A stretch of DNA of 64,000 nucleotides, from contig NZ_PQCF01000007.1 of NCBI RefSeq assembly GCF_002964765.1, positions 214,028-278,027 on the forward strand, given 5' to 3'. The DNA is from Pseudoalteromonas sp. T1lg88 (GTDB lineage: Bacteria > Pseudomonadota > Gammaproteobacteria > Enterobacterales > Alteromonadaceae). Of the stretch, positions 1-7,905 are shown in pieces (positions within the stretch are counted from its first letter, which is position 1; each line of letters opens with the position of its first letter). The notes under the pieces were generated by a model. That model did no database searches and was not told the origin of the DNA. It saw only the letters and a list, made by a program, of their open reading frames with translations. A program made the translations under genes and the position numbers.

Positions 1-249
1 CATTTTACCGATCAGGTGATTGCCGCACTAAATGAGCAAGGTGAGGGTATTGTCTTTTTACTCTGGGGCGCGCATGCGCAAAAGAAGGGCAAGCATATAG
101 ATACCACTAAGCATTTTGTGCTTAAGGCGCCGCACCCGTCTCCCTTGTCGGCACACCGAGGCTTTTTTGGTTGTGGTCACTTTTCAAAGGCCAATAAGCT
201 GCTCACAGAGCAAGGAAAACAACCCATAGACTGGCGCTTGCCCAGCTAA
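1..249 (+). CDS. ung: Uracil-DNA glycosylase, 3' end only
   Basis: This is the C-terminal ~82 residues of family 1 uracil-DNA glycosylase, which removes uracil from DNA at the start of base-excision repair. The frame is open from base 1, so the start lies outside the window. The visible part holds the [12 protein letters not shown] segment and the [14 protein letters not shown] segment, which contains the catalytic histidine and the DNA minor-groove (leucine) loop of the family. The end IDWRLP is the usual ung C-terminus. A terminator follows directly. Identification is firm. Confidence 0.96.
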   Translation, partial: HFTDQVIAALNEQGEGIVFLLWGAHAQKKGKHIDTTKHFVLKAPHPSPLSAHRGFFGCGHFSKANKLLTEQGKQPIDWRLPS

Positions 250-270
250 GCTAATGCCATAAAAAGCCAT

Positions 271-301
271 AAAAAAAGGAGCAATAAATGCTCCTTTTTT
301 A
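271..301. terminator. Bidirectional Rho-independent terminator between ung and the DUF3545 gene
   Basis: The hairpin AAAGGAGCA / TGCTCCTTT with loop ATAAA is flanked by an A run on the left and a T run on the right. It can therefore end the rightward ung transcript and the leftward DUF3545 transcript. Confidence 0.85.
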
Positions 302-487
302 CTAGAAATCTAGTTCTTCTAAGGCGATGGTATCGCTGAATAGATCGAGTTCTTGTAGTTCTTTACGTAAACGTTGTTTATCTTTCAGTGCTTCGATTTC
401 GCGCCACTTTCGTTTTTTATTACGACCGGAATTCTTTCTCGCCTCTGGACCTTCTATTATTTTTAGTAGTTCGTTCAGACTATCCAT
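302..487 (-). CDS. DUF3545 family small basic protein
   Basis: A 61-residue protein of unknown function with a very basic centre (GRNKKRKWREIE) and an acidic C-terminus. It resembles the DUF3545 proteins common in Shewanella, Vibrio and relatives. The frame is open further upstream, but the ATG at 487 is chosen because AGGAGA lies a few bases before it and the family starts with MDSL-like sequence. The charged helical character suggests a nucleic-acid- or protein-binding accessory role, but that is only inference. Confidence 0.8.
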   Translation of the reverse strand: MDSLNELLKIIEGPEARKNSGRNKKRKWREIEALKDKQRLRKELQELDLFSDTIALEELDF

Positions 488-607
488 GACACTCTCCTGT
501 ATAACTAACGCAATCAATCTATACCATAGAAAGTACAAAAATAAAACGAAATTGTTTATTTTAAGTTACAGGAAAGTGATGTTTTTATTACCGGGTAATT
601 ATGTGAG

Positions 608-630
608 AACGCCAGCCTGTCGCTGGCGTT
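608..630. terminator. Hairpin downstream of tal, possible terminator
   Basis: A perfect 9-bp stem AACGCCAGC / GCTGGCGTT with a 5-base loop follows the tal stop on the leftward transcript. The T tract after it on the minus strand is weak, so it may be only an mRNA 3'-end stabiliser. Confidence 0.45.
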
Positions 631-646
631 ATATTTTGGAAGAAAA

Positions 647-1597
647 TTAGAGGGAAGAGAAGCGGCGTTCGAGCGCCACTTGCGCTTCGGCGAAGGCGCG
701 TATGCCTTCAGAGAGCTTCTCAGTGGCCATGGCGTCCTGGTTATGCAACCAACGGAATTCGCTCTCGCTTAGGGCTGCTGGTTTAGCAGCTACACTGGCC
801 GGTGATGTCAGCTGATATTCCGTATTCGCCGGTAATTGAGCCAACTCTTCAAGTAGCGCCGGGCTTATGGTCAGGCGATCGCAGCCGGTTAAAGCCAGGA
901 TCTCACCGGTATTTCTAAAGCTGGCACCCATGACTATGGTTTCATAACCATGGCCTTTGTAGAATTCATAGATGCTGCGTACCGATTGCACCCCGGGATC
1001 CGCCAGCGGATCGCTTGGCTTTTCCATGCCATTGGCCACATGCCAGTCAAGAATACGGCCAACAAAGGGAGAGATAAGGTACACATTAGCATCGGCACAG
1101 GCGCGGGCCTGGGCTTCACTGAACAGCAGCGTTAGGTTGCAACGAATGCCTTCCTTTTCCAGCTGCTCGGCGGCTTTAATGCCTTCCCAGGTCGATGCGA
1201 TTTTAATTAAAATCTTGTCGCGGCTAACCCTTTCAAGGTCGTACAGGGCCAGCAGTTGTTTTGCTTTCGCTATGCTTGCTTGGGTGTCGAATGACAGACG
1301 CGCATCGACTTCGGTAGAAATATAACCGGGAACGATATCGGCGATTTCCTTGCCGATCAGTACGGCGAAGTAATCGCAAGCCAGTGCCAACTGGGCGCTG
1401 GTGTCATCACTTTGGCTGCGCGCATATTGCCAGGCCTTATCAAGATAGGGCTGGTAGGCAGGGATTTCGCTGGCCTTAAGTAAGAGTGATGGATTAGTGG
1501 TGGCATCCTGGGGTTGATGCTTACGTATTGCTTCAATATCGCCGGTATCGGCAACAATCGTTGAATGCTGCTTCAACTCTTGTAGTGCTGTAGTCAT
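647..1597 (-). CDS. tal: Transaldolase (TalB type)
   Basis: A 316-residue transaldolase of the non-oxidative pentose phosphate pathway. It moves a dihydroxyacetone unit from sedoheptulose-7-phosphate to glyceraldehyde-3-phosphate through a Schiff base. The length is typical of the TalB subfamily. The segment [13 protein letters not shown] places the Schiff-base lysine at residue 132, as in E. coli TalB. The N-terminal [12 protein letters not shown] motif is also standard. The gene stands alone; a frequent partner, pgi, is not adjacent. Identification is firm. Confidence 0.97.
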   Translation of the reverse strand: MTTALQELKQHSTIVADTGDIEAIRKHQPQDATTNPSLLLKASEIPAYQPYLDKAWQYARSQSDDTSAQLALACDYFAVLIGKEIADIVPGYISTEVDARLSFDTQASIAKAKQLLALYDLERVSRDKILIKIASTWEGIKAAEQLEKEGIRCNLTLLFSEAQARACADANVYLISPFVGRILDWHVANGMEKPSDPLADPGVQSVRSIYEFYKGHGYETIVMGASFRNTGEILALTGCDRLTISPALLEELAQLPANTEYQLTSPASVAAKPAALSESEFRWLHNQDAMATEKLSEGIRAFAEAQVALERRFSSL

Positions 1598-1903
1598 GTG
1601 CTTTCCTCATTCCAAGCATAGAGCGTCTACTGGGTTTATCGTCTGTGCCTATAGCAAATAGATAAACACTTATAGGTTATGTAGTTAATGTTGCACCTTA
1701 GTGACAACCATGGGGAGGTCAATTGTCCGTGCCAGGGGATTGATGCCATGTAAATAACATCAAAATGAACCGGTCGCCGCCGTTTTGGCGAGAGCGTATG
1801 GCACGCAGACCGATTAAGGGTCATGAACCCTCTAATAAAGCGTGATCTTTGCTTTATTTAATGTTGAAATTGACACTATTGTAGAGCCAAGTCAACAGCA
1901 TTT
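1598..1903. other. Divergent intergenic region between tal and yaaA
   Basis: About 306 bp that must hold the promoters of both divergent genes. A short hairpin AGGGT-CATGA-ACCCT is visible near 1817-1831. No clear Shine-Dalgarno precedes yaaA, and I could not assign a convincing -35/-10 pair. No small gene was recognised. Confidence 0.5.
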
Positions 1904-2683
1904 ATGATCACAGTCATTTCCCCAGCAAAAAACCTTGATTATGAGACTGCCGCTCCGGTAGCAACTCACAGTCAACCCGAATTACTCGCCTACAGTGAAG
2001 AATTGATTTCTGTATGCCGCGACTTAACGCCGCAGCAAATCGGCAGCCTGATGAAAATAAGCGATAAGCTCGCCGGTTTAAATGCCGCCCGCTTTAGCGA
2101 ATGGTCTCAGCCTTTTAACAGCGATAATGCCAAGCAAGCTATTTTTGCCTTTAACGGTGATGTGTATACCGGGCTTGAAGCGAGTACATTAAGTGCTGAT
2201 GCACTGGATTATGCGCAAGGACATTTGCGTATTCTTTCCGGTTTATACGGAGTACTTAAGCCGCTCGATCTAATGCAGGCCTACCGTTTGGAAATGGGGA
2301 CTAAATTAGAAAACCCAAAAGGCACCAACTTATACCAGTTCTGGGGCAGTATTATTGCCGAAAAGCTCAATGAAGTTTTGGCTCAAAGCGGTGCCAAGCA
2401 ATTGATTAATCTTGCTTCGAATGAGTATTTTAAAGCGGTGGATAAGAAGGCACTGAACGCCGACATTATTACGCCGGTATTTAAAGACTGCAAAAATGGT
2501 CAATATAAGGTGATCAGCTTCTACGCGAAAAAGGCGCGTGGCATGATGGCCCGTTATATTATGGAAAATAAGGTTGAGACCCTGGTGCAGCTTAAGGAGT
2601 TTACAACAGCGGGTTATTACTTTAGTGCTGAAGCTACGGTTAAGGAAAATGAGCCGGTATTTTTGCGTGAAGAACAGGGATAA
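1904..2683 (+). CDS. yaaA: Peroxide stress protein YaaA
   Basis: A 259-residue member of the YaaA/DUF328 family, which limits damage from free iron and protects DNA during hydrogen peroxide stress in E. coli. The start [14 protein letters not shown] and the internal segments [20 protein letters not shown] and [11 protein letters not shown] are hallmark family blocks. It is cytoplasmic with no signal peptide. It stands alone between divergent tal and a strong bidirectional terminator. The family is secure; the biochemical mechanism is not established. Confidence 0.95.
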   Translation: MITVISPAKNLDYETAAPVATHSQPELLAYSEELISVCRDLTPQQIGSLMKISDKLAGLNAARFSEWSQPFNSDNAKQAIFAFNGDVYTGLEASTLSADALDYAQGHLRILSGLYGVLKPLDLMQAYRLEMGTKLENPKGTNLYQFWGSIIAEKLNEVLAQSGAKQLINLASNEYFKAVDKKALNADIITPVFKDCKNGQYKVISFYAKKARGMMARYIMENKVETLVQLKEFTTAGYYFSAEATVKENEPVFLREEQG

Positions 2684-2698
2684 GAAAGCCCGAACAAT

Positions 2699-2728
2699 AA
2701 AAAAAAGCGCCCTCGGCGCTTTTTTTAT
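2699..2728. terminator. Bidirectional terminator after yaaA
   Basis: The stem AGCGCC / GGCGCT with loop CTC is flanked by a long A run and a T run. It serves yaaA from the left and the convergent EF-hand gene from the right. Confidence 0.88.
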
Positions 2729-2764
2729 TGTCTAACTGCAGGTCACAGCTCAGCCCGACACGCC

Positions 2765-3001
2765 TTACTGACGAGCGTAATTGGTAAACTCGCGCAACGA
2801 CAGTTTACCGTCTTTATCTTGATCATAACTGCTAAAGCGAGACCACAAGGCCGGCTCTTGTGCCGCTTCCGACTTGCTAATAGCGCCGTCACGGTTTCGG
2901 TCTAATTCTTTAAAGCGCGACTCGATACTGCTGGCCTGCACCGAAGTGGTGACAAAGGCAAGCATCAAGGTGCTTAAAACTAATGCTGCAATTTTATTCA
3001 T
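2765..3001 (-). CDS. Small secreted EF-hand protein
   Basis: A 78-residue protein with an N-terminal signal peptide (hydrophobic core ALVLSTLMLAFV, likely cleavage after VQA near residue 23). Two EF-hand loops follow: DRNRDGAISKSE and DQDKDGKLSLRE. Both have Asp at positions 1, 3 and 5 (Asn/Arg variants aside), Gly at 6 and Glu at 12, so calcium binding is likely. Such periplasmic EF-hand proteins are common in Alteromonadales, and their partners are mostly unknown. Confidence 0.85.
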   Translation of the reverse strand: MNKIAALVLSTLMLAFVTTSVQASSIESRFKELDRNRDGAISKSEAAQEPALWSRFSSYDQDKDGKLSLREFTNYARQ

Positions 3002-3089
3002 GTAAAAATCCTAGCGTACAGGTTACGCATATTATGCTGTTAGCCTAACCAAATTTGTGAACCTGGCCAAATGGAATAAGATTAATCGC

Positions 3090-3341
3090 CTAATTGCTGA
3101 GATTAAGTTGGCCACTTAGGCCGTCGTCTGCCAATTCAAAGACATGCCCACCGATTTGCTTGGGGTCCAGCTGCAAATTATGCGGCATTGTTTGTTGCGG
3201 ACTTGCCAACTGGTTAAACGATGGGCTCGCTGACTGCACTGCTGCTGGCTGATTCGTCGCGGAGTGAGACTCCGAAGGTTGTTTAGCGCTTACTAGGGTA
3301 ACACATAAAATTAAGGCTACGACCAATACTACACGTCGCAC
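3090..3341 (-). CDS. Short exported protein of unknown function
   Basis: About 83 residues. A signal-like N-terminus (RRVVLVVALILCVTLVSA) is followed by a Gln/Ser/Pro-rich low-complexity stretch and a C-terminal part ending in LSGQLNLSN. The frame is open to a TTG at 3353, but the GTG at 3341 is preferred because GGAG lies six bases before it. No family was recognised. It shares the strand of the EF-hand gene and could be co-transcribed with it. The product could be a lipoprotein-free periplasmic peptide, or the reading frame could be fortuitous. Confidence 0.5.
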   Translation of the reverse strand: MRRVVLVVALILCVTLVSAKQPSESHSATNQPAAVQSASPSFNQLASPQQTMPHNLQLDPKQIGGHVFELADDGLSGQLNLSN

Positions 3342-3594
3342 GGTATTCTCCAATTCATAGTGGCTTAATTGAAACTCATTTATAAATGTAAGTGAAGGTC
3401 TTTAGACCGCAGGGTGGCTCTCCTAACAAATTCAATGCCAGTTTTTTAAAATTCATATTTTTCAGTTGGTTATATTTTTAAGGTGAGGGTTGAGCTGAAT
3501 AGTTTGTAGCTATTTTGCAACAGCTTATGGTTTCTTTAAATTTTTCTACTAAATTTCAAATAGTTAGTTTTTCTCTTTTTGGCAACAAGGAGTC

Positions 3595-5013
3595 ATGGTG
3601 ATTTTTCGCATGCTGCACTGGCGCCCCAGCCTGTTCGCCCAGTTCTTTATCGGCGTGGCCATACTGCTAGTGCCTTTGGCCTTAGTTGTGGTGGTATTTT
3701 TACAGGCCCTGGACCAGCATATGGTCAATACCCAGCAGATGGTATTGAGCAGTTACCAGAAGAATGAACAATTCAATGAGTTTAAGCAGCTGTTTCAATC
3801 CCTGGAGCGGGCAACGCTACAAAATTGGGTATTAAAAAGCGAGCAACTTAGTAAGGCGGTGAATGAGCAATGGCATAAGGCCGATGCGCTTTTGACGCAG
3901 CAGGCCAAGGCGGCCACCTCGGCTGGTGAGCTGGTTCGTTGGCAGCAATTGCAGGCGGATTTTGTCGCCAGCCGAGAAAATATAGAGCAGCAGGAGCAGG
4001 CCAATGCCGAGTTGTTTTCACCGCTGCGCCAACAAATCAACAGCCATGGTAATTGGTTGCACACTCATACCAAGGAACAGATAGACCTGGCGCAACAGGC
4101 GCTTACGGATCTACAACAGAGCTTTATTAACTGGCTGGTGGCCCTGGTGCCCATAGTGTTGCTGCTCGGTGGTGGTTATTTATGGCGCCTAAGCAGCAAT
4201 CTCGGGTATTTATCTCGAGTGATAAGTCAGCTAGGTAAGGGCGATTGGGATGTGGATATTCAACTGACCGGTGCCAAAGAGCTGCGAGATCTGGGGCAAA
4301 AACTTAACTGGATGCAGCAGCAATTACAAAGCCTGGAGCAGCAAAAAGATACCTTTTTACGCCATGTGACCCATGAGTTAAAAACGCCCTTGGCTTCCAT
4401 GGTGGAAGGCTGTGATTTATTGCAGGAGCAGCTGGTGGGCCCCATCAATGAGCAGCAGCAAGATGTACTGCAATTGATCAGCCAAAGCACAGAGCGTCTT
4501 CATGGCATGATCACAAACCTGCTAAATTATAACGCCATCAAGGCACGGACCCTGAGTAATAAAGGCTGCCAACTCGATACATTAAAGGCTCAGGTACAGG
4601 AGCACTTTGCCGAGCGCCTGCGGTTGGGTCAGCAAACCTTGGTGTGGCGCTGCCCGGCGGAGCTTAAAGAGTTGCCCCTTGATGGTGAATTGTTACAAAT
4701 GATCTTGGTGCAACTGGTTTCCAATGCCATTAAGTTTTCACCCAATGGGGCGCAAATAGAGATACAAATCGAGCGTTATAAGCAAGAGCTGGAGATAGCC
4801 GTAGTCGATCAGGGACCGGGTATAAAGGAGTCTGAGCGCGAGCGTTTATTCGATGCCTTCTATCAGGGACAGGCTGCCAAGCGCAACGCCGTGGCCGGCA
4901 GTGGTTTGGGGTTATCCATAGTCAAGGAATGTGTTAACCAACTCAATGGCGAGGTGCAGATCCATTCAGGCTCACCTCAGGGCAGTTGTTTTAGGCTTAA
5001 ATTTAGTTGCTAA
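3595..5013 (+). CDS. glrK: Envelope sensor histidine kinase GlrK/QseE
   Basis: A 472-residue membrane histidine kinase. TM1 is about residues 12-37, followed by a Gln-rich helical periplasmic domain, TM2 about 178-198, and a HAMP linker. The HisKA H-box RHVTHELKTPLASM has the phospho-accepting His at 260. The ATPase domain has the N-box LVSNAIKFSPNG, G1 VVDQGPGI and G2 GSGLGLSIVKE. The ATG at 3595 follows AAGGA. Gene order kinase, lipoprotein, sigma-54 regulator matches glrK-qseG-glrR of enterobacteria, where the system senses envelope state and drives the sRNA GlmY. I saw no obvious glmY or sigma-54 promoter in the 250 bp upstream. Confidence 0.9.
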   Translation: MVIFRMLHWRPSLFAQFFIGVAILLVPLALVVVVFLQALDQHMVNTQQMVLSSYQKNEQFNEFKQLFQSLERATLQNWVLKSEQLSKAVNEQWHKADALLTQQAKAATSAGELVRWQQLQADFVASRENIEQQEQANAELFSPLRQQINSHGNWLHTHTKEQIDLAQQALTDLQQSFINWLVALVPIVLLLGGGYLWRLSSNLGYLSRVISQLGKGDWDVDIQLTGAKELRDLGQKLNWMQQQLQSLEQQKDTFLRHVTHELKTPLASMVEGCDLLQEQLVGPINEQQQDVLQLISQSTERLHGMITNLLNYNAIKARTLSNKGCQLDTLKAQVQEHFAERLRLGQQTLVWRCPAELKELPLDGELLQMILVQLVSNAIKFSPNGAQIEIQIERYKQELEIAVVDQGPGIKESERERLFDAFYQGQAAKRNAVAGSGLGLSIVKECVNQLNGEVQIHSGSPQGSCFRLKFSC

Positions 5014-5023
5014 TGGAGTCAAG

Positions 5024-5575
5024 ATGTTGAAATTTGCCAAGTGTGTTGCCGTGTTACTGGTGCCCATCTTGAGTGCGGGCTGTCAGTTGCCGGGCCCAAG
5101 AACGGCGGGAGAGACTGGTCACTTAGGTGAGCTTGAAAAGCAGGCTCCCAACCCTAAACCTAGGCCTAAGCAACAACCCATCTACCCTAGTGCCGAGCAG
5201 TTGGTGCAATGGCATGCACAGCAATGCGGCGGTTTTACCTCGGCCACCGAGTTACAGGAATATGTGGCGGCGCCGAGACTGAAGCAATTTTTTGCCCGCC
5301 TCTGCTTACGGGGCCAATCAAACCCGGACGAGCTACTAAGCGACCTTGAGGTGATCAGCGGTCAATATTACTGGCCCGAGTCCAGCGCCCGTTATTTCTG
5401 GTTGCTTAAGCAGCAGCTTCAGGCCAATGCCCAACAACAACAGCAACTTGCTAAGCTGCGCCAAGAGCAGCAGCAAATGCAGGAAAAAATGGAAAAGACC
5501 TTGTCGTCGCTGGCGGCCATAGAGCAGCAATTGCTGCAACGTGCGTCCCAGCAGGAGGATAATAATGAGTTCTAA
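5024..5575 (+). CDS. qseG: QseG-like outer-membrane lipoprotein
   Basis: A 183-residue lipoprotein. The lipobox LSAGC puts the lipidated cysteine at residue 20. The mature part has a Pro/Lys-rich linker, a globular middle with two cysteine-containing segments (QQCGGF and RLCLRG), and a C-terminal Gln-rich coiled coil. It sits between glrK and glrR. The ATG at 5024 follows GGAG. Its stop overlaps the glrR start by 11 bases, so translation is probably coupled. In enterobacteria QseG binds the sensor kinase. That role here rests on position, since the sequence itself is poorly conserved. Confidence 0.75.
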   Translation: MLKFAKCVAVLLVPILSAGCQLPGPRTAGETGHLGELEKQAPNPKPRPKQQPIYPSAEQLVQWHAQQCGGFTSATELQEYVAAPRLKQFFARLCLRGQSNPDELLSDLEVISGQYYWPESSARYFWLLKQQLQANAQQQQQLAKLRQEQQQMQEKMEKTLSSLAAIEQQLLQRASQQEDNNEF

Positions 5576-6914
5576 AGCACGGGTTTTACTTGTTGATGAT
5601 GATGTCAGTTTATTAAAACTACTGACCATAAGGCTGATGGCCAATAACTACGAAGTGACCACGGCCAACAGCGCCCCTCAAGCCTTGAGTGAGTTGCAGC
5701 AGCAAACCTTTGACGTGGTGCTGACCGATTTGCGCATGGACGATATCGACGGTTTGCAACTGGCCGAACAAATTCAGCAGCTTTATCCTAGCTTACCCGT
5801 GGTAATGATGACGGCGCACGGCTCTATTCCCGATGCGGTACGTGCCACCAAGCAGGGTATTTTTGCGTTTTTGACCAAACCCATAGATAAGGATGAGTTG
5901 ATCGACACCCTGGCTAAAGCCGTGCGTCTGCATGGTCAAGGGCAGGGGCACGCTCAGCAAGTAAGTCACCCCTATATAGTGACTCGCAGTGCCACCATGT
6001 ATCACCTGTTAGAGCAAGTGCGTATGGTGGGTGCCACGGATGTGAATGTATTGATTTCCGGCGCCAGCGGTACGGGTAAAGAGCTGCTGGCCAGAGCCGT
6101 GCATGAGAGCAGTGCGGTTAGCACCGGCCCTTTTGTTGCCATTAACTGCGGCGCTGTGCCCGCCGAGCTCTTGGAGTCCCAGCTGTTCGGCCATAAAAAG
6201 GGTTCCTTTACCGGTGCGACCGCCGACCATGTGGGGCTCTTTTCCGAAGCCCAAAATGGCACCTTGTTTCTTGATGAAATAGGGGATATGCCGTTGAATT
6301 TACAGGTTAAGCTGCTGCGCGTTCTGCAAGAGAAAAAAATTCGCCCGGTTGGTCATAGCGAGGAAATTCCGGTTAATGTCAGAGTGGTGTCGGCCACCCA
6401 CAAGGATTTGCCTGCGGCAATCCGTGATAACAGTTTCCGCGAGGATCTCTACTATCGCTTAAATGTGGTGAACCTGCGTTTGCCAGCCTTGAGCGAACGT
6501 CGAGAGGATATCTCCCTGTTGGCGCATCACTTTTGTGAGCAAATTGCCGCTCGTCAGCAGCAAGAGGTGAAACGTTTCAGCGATGATGCCATGGACTTGC
6601 TTTTGCGCCACGACTGGCCCGGTAATATTCGCCAGCTGCAAAACGTAGTGGAGCAGGTGGTGGCATTGAGCCCTGGGGTGCTGATCAGTGCCCAGCAGGT
6701 GGCCATGGCCTTGCAGTGTGAGCTCGAAGCCAGCTCGCCCATTGCCTTAAACGAGGCTAAGCGCCAGTTTGAGCGCCAGTATTTGATTAATGTATTGAAA
6801 ATGGTGGATGGCAATGTCGCTCAGGCAGCCAAATTGGCCAAGCGTAACCGCAGCGACTTCTATAAACTGATTAAGAAGCATGAGATCGATGTGGAGCAAT
6901 TCAGCCGCGACTGA
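5565..6914 (+). CDS. glrR: Sigma-54-dependent response regulator GlrR/QseF
   Basis: A 449-residue NtrC-type activator. The receiver domain has the acidic pocket DDD at 11-13 and the phospho-Asp at 55 (VLTDLRMDD). The AAA+ domain has Walker A GASGTGKE and Walker B-like LFLDEIGDM. The C-terminal Fis-type helix-turn-helix contains GNVAQAAKLAKRNRSDFYK. The sigma-54 contact loop reads GSFTGA rather than the canonical GAFTGA, a known tolerated variant. The ATG at 5565 is selected by AGGAGG six bases upstream; an in-frame ATG at 5541 would lie inside qseG. It should phosphorelay with GlrK. Confidence 0.92.
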   Translation: MSSKARVLLVDDDVSLLKLLTIRLMANNYEVTTANSAPQALSELQQQTFDVVLTDLRMDDIDGLQLAEQIQQLYPSLPVVMMTAHGSIPDAVRATKQGIFAFLTKPIDKDELIDTLAKAVRLHGQGQGHAQQVSHPYIVTRSATMYHLLEQVRMVGATDVNVLISGASGTGKELLARAVHESSAVSTGPFVAINCGAVPAELLESQLFGHKKGSFTGATADHVGLFSEAQNGTLFLDEIGDMPLNLQVKLLRVLQEKKIRPVGHSEEIPVNVRVVSATHKDLPAAIRDNSFREDLYYRLNVVNLRLPALSERREDISLLAHHFCEQIAARQQQEVKRFSDDAMDLLLRHDWPGNIRQLQNVVEQVVALSPGVLISAQQVAMALQCELEASSPIALNEAKRQFERQYLINVLKMVDGNVAQAAKLAKRNRSDFYKLIKKHEIDVEQFSRD

Positions 6915-6957
6915 TTAACCGTTATAATGCCGCCACACAAGGCCAAAGGAGTGAGTG

Positions 6958-7458
6958 ATGCAATTATTTATGGTTTACCTGGGCGGTCGCATTGAAGGCT
7001 GTCATATTGAAATGCACGATGTGCGCTTTGTCGTTGGTGAGCGTATTGAAGATTGTTACGGTAAGCTCAAAGCCCAATGGGTGGGCAATAAAAACAGCGT
7101 GCATATGGACAGTTATATGGCGGTGCACCATATCGACGGCTATGCGGTGAGCCTGGGTGATGCGCCGCAACAGCGCAGTGAACGCCTCTATTTCGTTAAT
7201 TTAGGCGCCTATCGTGCCGATCAACTTGCCGAACAACATGCTTTTACTTTGACCGTGGCGACCAGCGCCGAGCAGGCCAAACAACGGGTGAAGCAGGGTT
7301 TACTCACCGGCATGAGTCATCAGCATAAAGACGATTTACATGAGGTGGATGACTGCTTTGCCCTGGATCTGATCGATGCCCAGTATCATATCCATCTTAC
7401 TCCCAGCAACCAGGCGCAAGCCATGCATCCGGACTGGTTTGGCTACCATGTGCTTTAG
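6958..7458 (+). CDS. DUF1543 domain protein
   Basis: A 166-residue cytoplasmic protein starting MQLFMVYLGGRIEG and containing the block HDVRFVVGERIEDCY, both typical of DUF1543. There appear to be two related halves, one around residues 1-80 and one around 85-166 (a second H/D-rich part with HQHKDDLHEVDDC). AAGGAG ends seven bases before the ATG at 6958; a GTG three bases earlier is the less likely start. Function is unknown in the family. It follows glrR at short distance but has no evident functional link. Confidence 0.85.
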   Translation: MQLFMVYLGGRIEGCHIEMHDVRFVVGERIEDCYGKLKAQWVGNKNSVHMDSYMAVHHIDGYAVSLGDAPQQRSERLYFVNLGAYRADQLAEQHAFTLTVATSAEQAKQRVKQGLLTGMSHQHKDDLHEVDDCFALDLIDAQYHIHLTPSNQAQAMHPDWFGYHVL

Positions 7459-7474
7459 GGCGTGGCTTTGAAGC

Positions 7475-7747
7475 TTAGTCGTCGTTTTCTTCTTGCTTGA
7501 TTGCGATGCGGATGGCGAGGATCACCAAGGCGAATAAGGCAAATGGCAGGGCCGCCAAGGAATATTCCACCAAATTGCTATCTTGATAGTTAGGTTGTAA
7601 AACGAAATGCCCGCCGACACACAAGGCGATGGCGATAAATAAAATGGGTAGCAGGGCGAGCTCTTTTTTTGCCTGATGTTTTTTCACAAGTGATTTCACG
7701 TGAGGATAAAGGCAGCTATTGTAATTAAGCCTGGCCCAGTGATTCAA
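7475..7747 (-). CDS. Small inner-membrane protein, two TM helices
   Basis: A 90-residue protein with a basic N-terminal part and two hydrophobic helices (about LALLPILFIAIALCVGGHFV and AALPFALFALVILAIRIAI), ending in an acidic tail. No ATG is available near the start. The TTG at 7747 is chosen because AAGGA sits six bases upstream. It converges on the DUF1543 gene with 16 bp between stops. No family recognised. Confidence 0.6.
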   Translation of the reverse strand: MNHWARLNYNSCLYPHVKSLVKKHQAKKELALLPILFIAIALCVGGHFVLQPNYQDSNLVEYSLAALPFALFALVILAIRIAIKQEENDD

Positions 7748-7905
7748 GCTTTATCCTTGTTGCGCTGCTGTCATCTTGCTCGCGAAACAGCGCCCTACTA
7801 TATCCAGTTTTTGCGGTCATAGTATCTAGCCTTGAACCTCTAGCTGTGTAAGTAATTACCAACTTATTACGCGGGCTAGATGCTCTTTAATTAATCGATT
7901 TTGAA

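Noticed and set aside
3354..3594. GlmY small RNA and its sigma-54 promoter upstream of glrK
   Set aside because: No GG-N10-GC promoter element and no GlmY-like structure was visible; the sRNA may be elsewhere or absent.
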